DNA from: Betaproteobacteria bacterium
GTDB taxonomy: Bacteria; Pseudomonadota; Gammaproteobacteria; Burkholderiales; SG8-39
Reading direction: 5' to 3'
Length of the DNA stretch: 9,233 bases
Assembly (NCBI GenBank): GCA_019237595.1
Contig: JAFAGU010000384.1
Coordinates: 1 to 9,233, forward strand
The notes beneath the pieces were generated by a model. The model was not told the DNA's origin. It did no database searches and saw only the letters and a list, made by a program, of their open reading frames with translations. Both the position numbers and the translations under genes were made by a program. Of the stretch, positions 1 to 5,280 are shown piece after piece (position 1 is the first letter of the stretch; the number at the start of each line of letters is the position of its first letter).

Positions 1-540
1 GGCGGAGGGGGCGGTCTCGGCCTTGCAGACCTTCTCGAGGTGCTTGAGCGCCGCTTCGTTGTCCTCATCGGGCTCGGAAGCGACGCAATCGCGAGGAACG
101 ACCACCCGGTAGCCTTCCATGTAGGCGTCCTGCGCGGTGAAGAGCACGCAGTAATCGCCCGCCACGCCGGAAAAGACCAGCGTCCGCGCGCCGAGATGGG
201 CGAGGAGCACTGGGAGGCTCGTCGCATGGAAGGCGCTGTGCTTCGGCTTGAGGACGAAGTAGTCGTCTTCCTCCGGCCGCAGCAGCCGCGCGATCGGCTC
301 GCCGCGCACGCCGGAGCTCAAGCAGCGCTCGAGGAGCGACCTGAAATCCGAACGCCACTTGCCGAAGTTGTCGTTGCAGTAGATCGCCGGGATGCCGGCC
401 GACTTCGCGCGGCGACGCAATTCATTCGTGGCCCGCGCCGCGGCCAGGGCGCGCGGGAAGAGCCGTTCCGCGCCGTCGAATTCGAATTCGTTGATGAAGT
501 CGATGAGGAGCAGAGCGGCGGAGCAGCGTTCGCGGGCCAT
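1..540 (-). CDS. Isochorismatase-family cysteine hydrolase (3' end outside window)
   Basis: The reading frame is open from an ATG at 540 to the window edge (180 codons, no stop). It encodes a cytosolic alpha/beta hydrolase of the isochorismatase/nicotinamidase superfamily, whose members cleave C-N or vinyl-ether bonds with a Cys-Asp-Lys triad. All three residues are visible: Asp14 in LLLIDFINEF, Lys98 in VLKPKHSAFHAT and Cys131 in GVAGDYCVLFTAQDA. Family proteins are usually about 180-220 residues, so little is missing. The substrate cannot be told. In the nucleophile loop, Gly128 stands where many members have Thr (AGDYC rather than ATDxC). No Shine-Dalgarno sequence is evident before the ATG. 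The gene is divergent from the receiver gene starting at 630, with an 89-bp gap. Family membership is well supported; specific function is not. Confidence 0.9.
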   Translation of the reverse strand, partial: MARERCSAALLLIDFINEFEFDGAERLFPRALAAARATNELRRRAKSAGIPAIYCNDNFGKWRSDFRSLLERCLSSGVRGEPIARLLRPEEDDYFVLKPKHSAFHATSLPVLLAHLGARTLVFSGVAGDYCVLFTAQDAYMEGYRVVVPRDCVASEPDEDNEAALKHLEKVCKAETAPSA

Positions 541-629
541 TTGTGGCAGGGCAGCAATGCGCGTACCCGCATTGGCGGAATAGCGGACCCGCGGTTGTAG
601 CGAAAAACGAAACCCCGCAAACTCCGGCC
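541..629. other. Divergent intergenic region
   Basis: This 89-bp gap separates the divergent hydrolase and receiver genes, so it should hold both promoters, but no convincing -35/-10 pair is visible. It contains ACCCGC twice around a GCGG-rich stretch. It also has TGTAGCG at 596-602, one of four copies of that 7-mer in the window. An A-rich patch lies at about 603-612. Confidence 0.4.
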
Positions 630-998
630 ATGCACGCTGGTCGGCGAATCCTGGTGGTCGACGACAATCCCGACGCCGTCGCGACCCTCAGCATCGCGCT
701 CCGCCGCGCGGGCCACGAGGTGCACCATGCGCGCGACGGCCGCTCGGCGATCGAGCTGGCCCGGGCCTGCCGCCCCGAGTTCATCTTCCTCGACATCGGT
801 CTGCCGGGCATGAGCGGCCACGATGTCGCGCGCGCCATCCGGCTCGACGCCACGCTCGCGGGTGCGCGCCTCATTGCCCTCACGGGCTCCGGCCAGGAGC
901 ACGACCGCGAGCAGGCGCTCGCGGCGGGGTTCGACCAGTTCCTCGTGAAACCGATCGACCTCGCGTTCGTCGAGAGCCTGCTCGGGCGGCGGCGCTAG
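630..998 (+). CDS. Stand-alone CheY-like response regulator receiver
   Basis: A 122-residue single receiver domain with no output domain. The phospho-acceptor site is complete: acidic pair Asp11-Asp12 in ILVVDDNPD, acceptor Asp55 in FIFLDIGLPGMSG, switch Thr85 in LIALTGSG and Lys107 in FLVKPID. The frame extends upstream to an ATG at 543, but those 29 residues are low-complexity and not receiver-like, so the ATG at 630 is chosen; no good Shine-Dalgarno is visible for either. The next gene on the same strand, 88 bp away, is a hybrid kinase whose own receiver is very similar (DIGMPGMNG). This receiver is therefore probably part of the same phosphorelay, either as a downstream target or a phosphate sink. 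Single-domain receivers act through protein contacts; the partner is unknown. Confidence 0.92.
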   Translation: MHAGRRILVVDDNPDAVATLSIALRRAGHEVHHARDGRSAIELARACRPEFIFLDIGLPGMSGHDVARAIRLDATLAGARLIALTGSGQEHDREQALAAGFDQFLVKPIDLAFVESLLGRRR

Positions 999-1026
999 CG
1001 CGACGGACGGCGCCCGGCTTTCGCGC

Positions 1027-1032
1027 CATAAT
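1027..1032 (+). promoter_or_regulatory. Possible -10 box before hybrid kinase
   Basis: CATAAT matches five of six positions of the sigma-70 -10 consensus and stands out in the GC-rich gap (999-1086) between the receiver and the kinase. No good -35 lies 16-18 bp upstream (CGGACG at 17 bp). The same gap carries CGCTACA at 1067-1073, downstream of the expected transcription start. Weakly supported. Confidence 0.3.
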
Positions 1033-1086
1033 CGCCCGAGAGCCCTTCCATCCCGTGTCGCCGAATCGCTACATCCGGAACGCCGC

Positions 1087-2988
1087 GTGAGCCGCGTCGA
1101 TCCGAAGCTCTTCCAGCTGATGGCCGATCGCGTGCAGGACTACGCGATTTTCCTGCTCGATCCGCGCGGGAACATCATGAGCTGGAATCCCGGCGCCGAG
1201 CGCATCAAGCAGTACCGCGCCGAGGAAATCGTCGGCAAGCACTTTTCCATCTTCTATACGCCCCCGGACATCGAGCGCGACTGGCCCCGCCAGGAGCTCG
1301 AGCGCGCCACGCTGGAGGGCCGCTTCGAGGACGAGGGCTGGCGGGTTCGCAAGGACGGCTCGCGCTTCTGGGCGAACGTCGTGATCACCGCATTGCGCGA
1401 CGAGGGCGGCAAGCTGCTCGCGTTTTCCAAGATCACGCGCGACCTCACCGAGCGCCGCCGCCACGAGGAGGAGCTGCGCCAGAGCGAGGAGCGTTTTCGG
1501 CTCCTCGTGGAGGGGGTGCAGGACTACGCGATCTACATGCTCAGTCCCGAAGGGCTCATCACGAGCTGGAACCTGGGCGCCTCGCGCATCACCGGGTACG
1601 AGGCCGAAGACATCATCGGCAAGCACTTCTCGCGCTTCTTCGCGGCCGCCGACGTCGATGCTGGCAAGCCCTGGGCGGAGCTCGCCATCGCCCGCGAAGC
1701 GGGACGCTTCGAGGACGAAGGCTGGCGGCTACGCAAGGACGGCTCCCGCTTCTGGGCGAGAGTGGTGGTCACGCCGCTCCATGATCGCGAAGGCCGCCTG
1801 CGCGGCTTCGCCAAGGTGACGCAGGACCTGAGCACGCGCCGGCACGCGGAGGCGCTCGAGGTCGCGGCGCGGCGCGTGAACGAGTTCATCGCCATCCTTG
1901 CGCACGAGCTGCGCAATCCGCTCGCGCCCATCCGCAACGCCGCCAGGCTGCTCGCCGACACGGCGCCGGGCGACCCGGACTTCGAGCCGCTGCGGCTCGC
2001 CATCGAGCGCCAGAGCGCGCAGCTCTCGCGCATCGTGGACGACCTCCTCGACATCGGGCGAATCACGCGCGGCACGCTGGAGATCCGGCGCTCGCGAACC
2101 GACCTGCGCGAGGTCGTCGCGCGCGCAGTGGAGGCGACGCAGCCTCTCATGCACGAGGCGCGGCAGGAGCTCCAGGTGCGGGTGCCCGATCGCGAAGTGC
2201 CGATCGATGGCGATGCGCTCCGGCTCGCGCAGGCGCTCACCAATGTGCTCAACAACGCCGCGCGATACAGCGATCCCGGGGGCCGGGTCACCGTGACCGT
2301 TTCGGCGGACAGCTCGGCCGAGCCCGGCGAAGCGCTGGTGACGGTGTCCGATACGGGCCGCGGGATCGACGCGGAGCTCCTGGGCGATATCTTCGGCATG
2401 TTCGTCCAGGGCCGCGACGCGATGAGCCGCGCGGGCGGCGGCCTCGGCGTCGGCCTTGCGCTCGCGCGCGGCATCGTCGAGCTCCACCACGGGACGCTGG
2501 AGGCGCGCAGCGAGGGACGGGGGAAGGGCAGCGAATTCGTGCTGCGCTTGCCGATGGCGGCGGCTGCTCGGGAGCAGCGACCCGCTGCACCTGCGCCGCT
2601 TGACGAGCAGACGCTTGCCGCGGAGCGCCGGCGGGTGCTCGTCGTCGACGACAACACGGATGCGGCGGCGATGCTGGGCGCGCTGCTGCGCGCCCTGGGC
2701 CAGGACGTCCACATCGTCAATAGCGGCGAGGAGGCGCTTGCCATCGTGCAGGGCCTGAGGCCCCACATCGTGCTGCTCGACATCGGCATGCCGGGCATGA
2801 ATGGCCTGGAGGTGGCGCGCCGCCTGCGGGCGCGGACGCTTTCGCCTCAGCCGCTCGTCGTCGCCGTCACCGGTTGGGGCCAACCCGAGGATGCGGCACG
2901 CTCGCGCGCCGCCGGCTTCGACGTGCATCTCGTGAAGCCGGTGGAGGAATCGGCGCTGCGAAGAGTCCTAAGCCGCTCGCTGCACTAA
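1087..2988 (+). CDS. Soluble hybrid histidine kinase (PAS-PAS-HisKA-HATPase-REC)
   Basis: A 633-residue cytosolic hybrid sensor kinase with no membrane segment. Two PAS/PAC modules (about 10-125 and 134-255) share GRFEDEGWR and RKDGSRFWA blocks. The HisKA helix carries phospho-acceptor His273 in AHELRNPLAP. The ATPase domain shows an N box (LTNVLNNAARYS, Asn386-Asn390), a G1 box (SDTGRGID, Asp422) and a glycine-rich G2 box (GGGLGVGLA, about 451-458). The C-terminal receiver has Asp521/Asp522, acceptor Asp565, Thr595 and Lys617. It probably senses a cytosolic or diffusible cue through PAS, autophosphorylates on His273 and passes phosphate to Asp565 or to the neighbouring receivers. The start is a GTG: no in-frame ATG or GTG lies closer upstream, and the PAS domain begins only a few residues in. 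No Hpt domain is visible in the window. Confidence 0.93.
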   Translation: MSRVDPKLFQLMADRVQDYAIFLLDPRGNIMSWNPGAERIKQYRAEEIVGKHFSIFYTPPDIERDWPRQELERATLEGRFEDEGWRVRKDGSRFWANVVITALRDEGGKLLAFSKITRDLTERRRHEEELRQSEERFRLLVEGVQDYAIYMLSPEGLITSWNLGASRITGYEAEDIIGKHFSRFFAAADVDAGKPWAELAIAREAGRFEDEGWRLRKDGSRFWARVVVTPLHDREGRLRGFAKVTQDLSTRRHAEALEVAARRVNEFIAILAHELRNPLAPIRNAARLLADTAPGDPDFEPLRLAIERQSAQLSRIVDDLLDIGRITRGTLEIRRSRTDLREVVARAVEATQPLMHEARQELQVRVPDREVPIDGDALRLAQALTNVLNNAARYSDPGGRVTVTVSADSSAEPGEALVTVSDTGRGIDAELLGDIFGMFVQGRDAMSRAGGGLGVGLALARGIVELHHGTLEARSEGRGKGSEFVLRLPMAAAAREQRPAAPAPLDEQTLAAERRRVLVVDDNTDAAAMLGALLRALGQDVHIVNSGEEALAIVQGLRPHIVLLDIGMPGMNGLEVARRLRARTLSPQPLVVAVTGWGQPEDAARSRAAGFDVHLVKPVEESALRRVLSRSLH

Positions 2989-3010
2989 GGCCGCGGCTAC
3001 GAGCGCGCGC

Positions 3011-3232
3011 CTATCGGGCTTCCCGCCAGGCGGGCTCGACTTCTTCCGTCGGAAGCCCGCGAACCACGAGCTCCACCGCGCGAGTGTAGATCTCGTCGGG
3101 AACCGCATCGGTGGCGTCCATCCAGCGCAGGAGCTGGGTCGCGGTCACATCGAGGTAGTCGCGCAGGAAGCCGATTCCTCCCAGGAGCTGCGCCGCGCGC
3201 GCCAGCGTTTCTCTTTGTGAGCGGCTTGCCAT
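3011..3232 (-). CDS. Small putative helix-turn-helix protein
   Basis: A 73-residue protein of uncertain family. Residues about 12-45 (AAQLLGGIGFLRDYLDV then TATQLLRWMDATDAVP) have the spacing of a Cro/YdaS-like helix-turn-helix: one helix, a short turn at DVTATQ, a recognition-type helix ending in RWM, then a conserved-looking VPDEIYTRAVELV helix. A DNA-binding role is inferred from this pattern only. It starts at an ATG with no clear Shine-Dalgarno and ends convergently 22 bp from the hybrid kinase. It lies 81 bp downstream of the minus-strand receiver gene and may be co-transcribed with it. A 13-bp palindrome sits 3 bp upstream of its start, which would suit autoregulation. If it binds DNA, it would be the only candidate transcription factor of this signalling cluster. 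Confidence 0.68.
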   Translation of the reverse strand: MASRSQRETLARAAQLLGGIGFLRDYLDVTATQLLRWMDATDAVPDEIYTRAVELVVRGLPTEEVEPAWREAR

Positions 3233-3235
3233 TCG

Positions 3236-3248
3236 CGCTACTGTAGCG
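3236..3248. promoter_or_regulatory. Palindrome CGCTAC-T-GTAGCG before small HTH gene
   Basis: A perfect 6-bp inverted repeat around a central T, ending 3 bp before the ATG of the minus-strand putative HTH gene. Its right arm extends to CTGTAGCG, whose exact complement CGCTACAG recurs at 3300-3307. An operator or an RNA hairpin masking the start codon are both possible. The structure is seen directly; its function is inferred. Confidence 0.45.
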
Positions 3249-3267
3249 TGCGGCGCTGCCGCCCCAA

Positions 3268-3302
3268 GTCGCCGGCGCGCGATTCTGCTGTCGCCGGCGC
3301 GC
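3268..3302. repeat. 13-bp direct repeat in receiver-HTH gap
   Basis: GTCGCCGGCGCGC occurs exactly at 3268-3280 and 3290-3302, 22 bp apart, about two helical turns. Each copy contains the self-complementary GCCGGC. The pair is enclosed by the inverted repeat CTGTAGCG (3241-3248) / CGCTACAG (3300-3307), so the 81-bp gap between the two minus-strand genes can form competing hairpins. It could be a tandem binding site or an attenuator. Confidence 0.5.
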
Positions 3303-3313
3303 TACAGCAGCGC

Positions 3314-3682
3314 TCAGCGCAGGAGCCGCTCGACTGCGCAGAGATCGAGCGGCTTCGCGAGGAAGGCGTCGCAGCCAGCCTGAAGCGAGCGCTCCCGCCA
3401 TTCGGCCCCGGACCTGCCGGTCATGGCAATCATCCTCGGCCGCGGGAGCTCGAGCGAGCGCAGCTTCTGGGCGAGCGCGAGGCCGTCGATGTCGGGCAGC
3501 ATGAGATCCAGGAGGATCACGTCCGGCGAGAAGCTCGCGGCGAGCTTGAGGGCGGCGGCACCGTTCACCGCGAACTCGACGACGTGCCCCATGTCCCGGA
3601 GCAGGACTGCGAGGGATTCGGCGGTGTCGAGGTGGTCATCCACCACGAGAATCTTGCGCGGAGCGCGCGCTTCCTGAGACAC
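3314..3682 (-). CDS. Stand-alone CheY-like response regulator receiver
   Basis: A 122-residue single receiver domain. Site residues are Asp15-Asp16 in ILVVDDHLD, acceptor Asp59 in VILLDLMLPDIDG, Thr88 in MIAMTGRSG and Lys110 in FLAKPLD, so it should be phosphorylatable. There is no output domain after the receiver; the protein ends at ERLLR. The start is GTG at 3682, the only in-frame start near the beginning of the domain (an upstream ATG at 3698 is in another frame). It differs from the receiver at 630 (LMLPDIDG against IGLPGMSG), so the two are not a recent duplicate. It faces the hybrid kinase and is followed by the small putative HTH gene. The kinase is the obvious phosphodonor candidate, by proximity only. 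Confidence 0.92.
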   Translation of the reverse strand: MSQEARAPRKILVVDDHLDTAESLAVLLRDMGHVVEFAVNGAAALKLAASFSPDVILLDLMLPDIDGLALAQKLRSLELPRPRMIAMTGRSGAEWRERSLQAGCDAFLAKPLDLCAVERLLR

Positions 3683-3721
3683 GCGCCGATTTCAGCATAG
3701 AGCCGGCGTCGTGCGCTTTGT

Positions 3722-3738
3722 GTCGGGACGGTCCCGAC
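3722..3738 (-). terminator. Hairpin downstream of ssrA
   Basis: GTCGGGAC and GTCCCGAC form a perfect inverted repeat around one base; a realistic fold has a 6-bp GC-rich stem with a 5-nt loop. It begins 13 nt past the tmRNA 3' end on the minus strand. The following sequence is ACAAAG, with no U-tract, so it may be a weak or factor-assisted terminator, or a processing stop for 3' trimming. Confidence 0.4.
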
Positions 3739-3751
3739 GCGAGCCTGGATG

Positions 3752-4120
3752 TGGTGGAGGCGGCGGGAATCGAACCCGCGTCCGTAAGTCCTCCGCAGTC
3801 AGGACTACATGCTTAGTCTCGTGGTTTGGATCTCGCTTCGCGGGCGCCCACGGACAGGCTCCCGCTCGGCCAGCCGCTTCGACGGATCCCGCCGGCCAAG
3901 CGGCCAGACCGGCGGGAGAGGCTGATGTGAATGACGCTGCACTCCCTTTCGGGAGCCTAGCCCATCAGCAGACTAGTGCAGCGTCTCGCGGGTATTAGGC
4001 CGCGAGAGCGAAACGCTCGTCGTTGGCGTTTGTAGTGTTCCAGACTGGATTTACGAGGTGATCTGGTCCTCGGCATGCCCTGCGCTGCTTCGCGACCCAC
4101 GTCGAAACCAGGTCGCCCCC
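3752..4120 (-). ncRNA. ssrA: Transfer-messenger RNA (tmRNA)
   Basis: A 369-nt RNA that rescues ribosomes stalled on broken mRNAs and tags the nascent peptide for proteolysis. The 5' end GGGGGCG pairs with CGCCTCC before the 3' ACCA, giving the 7-bp acceptor stem with one G-U. The T-arm CGGGTTCGATTCCCG is intact and CCA is encoded. The 5' part has the usual GACCTGGTTTCGACGTGGG. The internal reading frame gives tag ANDERFALAA followed by TAA. The rest contains the GC-rich inverted repeats expected of the pseudoknots. It is a one-piece, not a permuted, tmRNA. smpB is not adjacent. The 3' end of ssrA is a known island integration site, but no integrase or duplicated 3' end is visible here. Confidence 0.97.
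3995..4027 (-). other. ssrA: tmRNA tag-peptide reading frame (ANDERFALAA)
   Basis: Reading from the GCC resume codon at 4027 down to TAA at 3995-3997 gives Ala-Asn-Asp-Glu-Arg-Phe-Ala-Leu-Ala-Ala. The terminal Leu-Ala-Ala is the ClpXP-type degradation signal. ANDERFALAA-type tags are characteristic of betaproteobacteria, which is the main taxonomic clue in the window. Confidence 0.95.
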
Positions 4121-4147
4121 GATTTCTACATGTGGTGCTGCGGCGCC

Positions 4148-4177
4148 ATTTTATCAAGCCCAGCCGCTGAGGACCAA
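4148..4177 (-). promoter_or_regulatory. Putative extended -10 promoter of ssrA
   Basis: On the minus strand, TGATAAAAT is an extended -10 (TG-n-TAAAAT, five of six to consensus) at 4148-4156. TTGGTC lies 18 bp upstream at 4172-4177 and keeps only the TTG of the -35. Transcription would start near 4141, leaving a leader of about 20 nt for RNase P to remove before the mature 5' end at 4120. The TG and next base of the extended -10 are the TGA stop codon of the preceding dehydrogenase gene. Confidence 0.5.
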
Positions 4178-5170
4178 CTTGCCGATCATCGTGCCCGATT
4201 CGAGCTTCGCGTGCGCCTTGCGAAGGTTCGCGGCGTTGATCGGCGACATCGCCTCGGTGAGCGTGCACTTGAGCTTCCCGGCGTCGAGCCAGTCGGCCAC
4301 CTGGTTAAGGAGGCGGTGCTGCTCGATCATGTCGGCCGTCTGGAAGCGCGGGCGCGTAAACATGAATTCCCAGCAGAACGAGGCGCTCTTCATGCGGAAG
4401 GCGTCGAGGGACATCGGCTTCGTGTTGCCCACGATCGCCACCGCGTAGCCCTGCGGCGCGATGAGCTCGCTCATCGCCGGCCAGTACGAGTCGAGGTCGC
4501 CGCTGAAGTTGGCGATGTAGTCGAAGTCCTTGAACCCGAGCGCCTCGGCCTGCGGCTTGAGCGGCTCGCGATGGTTGATGACGTGCTGGGCGCCGAGGCC
4601 CTTCACCCACTGGACCGTGTCGTTGCGCGATGCGGTCGCGACCACGGTGAGCCCGGCGAGTCGCGCGAGCTGGATGCCAATGGACCCCACGCCGCCCGCG
4701 CCGCCGATGACGAGCAGGCGCTTGCCGCCGTCCTTGCCGCCGCGGTCGATCTTCATGCGGTCGAAGAACGCTTCCCACGCCGTGATGGAGGTGAGCGGCA
4801 TCGCCGCGGCTTTGACGAAGTCCAGCGTCTTCGGCTTGCGGCCGACGATGCGCTCGTCCACGAGCTGGAACTCGCTGTTGCTCCCGGGGCGGCCGACGTC
4901 GCCGGCGTAGTAGACGTCGTCGCCGACGGAGAAGAGCGAGACCTGCTCGCCCACCGCCGCGACGGTGCCGGCCGCATCCCAGCCGATCACCTTCGGCGCG
5001 GCATCGGTCTTCTCGGCCATGCGCCGCTTCGTGTCGACCGGATTCACGGAGACAGCCTCGACCTTGACGAGGAGGTCTCGACCTTTTGGCGAGGGCTTCG
5101 GCAGCTCGACGTCGACGAGCGATTGCGGGTCGGCGATCGGCAGCGGGCGGGTAAGGGCAACGGCTTTCAT
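4154..5170 (-). CDS. Zinc-independent alcohol dehydrogenase/quinone oxidoreductase family protein
   Basis: A 338-residue NAD(P)H-dependent oxidoreductase of the medium-chain dehydrogenase/reductase superfamily, in the group often annotated as zinc-binding alcohol dehydrogenase family protein. The N-terminal GroES-like catalytic domain (about 1-125) has VSVNPVDTKRR, where true zinc enzymes have a Cys ligand. The Rossmann domain follows, with nucleotide loop GGAGGVG at about 156-162 and then SIGIQLARLAG. The cysteine-rich structural zinc lobe is absent, so zinc-free quinone or enone reduction is likelier than alcohol oxidation; the substrate is unknown. Length matches the family. The ATG at 5170 fits the conserved start MKAVALTRPL. 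It is divergent from the cyclase operon. A weak candidate promoter (TTGGAC at 5251-5256, TATAGG at 5230-5235, only 15 bp apart) overlaps the cyclase promoter. Confidence 0.9.
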   Translation of the reverse strand: MKAVALTRPLPIADPQSLVDVELPKPSPKGRDLLVKVEAVSVNPVDTKRRMAEKTDAAPKVIGWDAAGTVAAVGEQVSLFSVGDDVYYAGDVGRPGSNSEFQLVDERIVGRKPKTLDFVKAAAMPLTSITAWEAFFDRMKIDRGGKDGGKRLLVIGGAGGVGSIGIQLARLAGLTVVATASRNDTVQWVKGLGAQHVINHREPLKPQAEALGFKDFDYIANFSGDLDSYWPAMSELIAPQGYAVAIVGNTKPMSLDAFRMKSASFCWEFMFTRPRFQTADMIEQHRLLNQVADWLDAGKLKCTLTEAMSPINAANLRKAHAKLESGTMIGKLVLSGWA

Positions 5171-5208
5171 GGCAAGTTTTTCAATTCTGAACCTAAACGC
5201 CTCCGATG

Positions 5209-5237
5209 CCGACCCTGGGTCGAGGGTTCCCTATAAT
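5209..5237 (+). promoter_or_regulatory. Sigma-70-type promoter of cyclase operon
   Basis: A perfect TATAAT at 5232-5237 lies 17 bp after CCGACC (5209-5214), which matches TTGACA at three of six positions. A start near 5244 would leave a leader of about 37 nt before the GTG at 5281. The good -10 with a poor -35 suggests an activator-assisted promoter. Upstream in-frame ATGs at 5206 and 5236 would fall outside the transcript. Confidence 0.6.
5210..5222. promoter_or_regulatory. Palindrome CGACCC-T-GGGTCG over the -35 region
   Basis: A perfect 6-bp inverted repeat with a central T that overlaps the -35 element and spacer of the cyclase promoter, in the gap shared with the divergent dehydrogenase gene. 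The position is typical of a repressor operator. It does not match a CRP site. Function is inferred from position only. Confidence 0.4.
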
Positions 5238-5264
5238 GCGCGAGGGGATTGTCCAAGGTTTTCC

Positions 5265-5274
5265 AAGGGAGGGG
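5265..5274 (+). promoter_or_regulatory. Strong ribosome binding site fixing the GTG start
   Basis: AAGGGAGGGG ends 6 nt before the GTG at 5281 and is the best Shine-Dalgarno match among the genes here. It supports that GTG over the upstream ATGs at 5206 and 5236, of which the second lies inside the TATAAT box. Confidence 0.7.
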
Positions 5275-5280
5275 TCGGCG

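Noticed and set aside
543..629. N-terminal extension of the first receiver to the ATG at 543
   Set aside because: The extra 29 residues show no receiver features and would fill nearly all of the divergent promoter gap; the ATG at 630 directly precedes the conserved first strand.
3248..3700. Plus-strand open frame of 150 codons across the second receiver
   Set aside because: It is the antisense of the receiver gene, which has a complete phospho-acceptor site on the minus strand.
3683..3751. Promoter for the minus-strand receiver (TATGCT near its start)
   Set aside because: The only -35-like hexamer (CCGACA, four of six) is 21 bp from TATGCT, too far for a normal sigma-70 promoter.
3752..3790. 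ssrA 3' end as an integration site for a genomic island
   Set aside because: ssrA 3' ends are frequent phage and island targets, but no integrase, no second copy of the 3' end and no shift in base composition is visible on either side.
4058..5236. Long plus-strand open frame of 392 codons
   Set aside because: It lies opposite the well-supported dehydrogenase gene and part of ssrA, has Arg/His-rich low-complexity content, and is a by-product of high third-position GC in the real gene.
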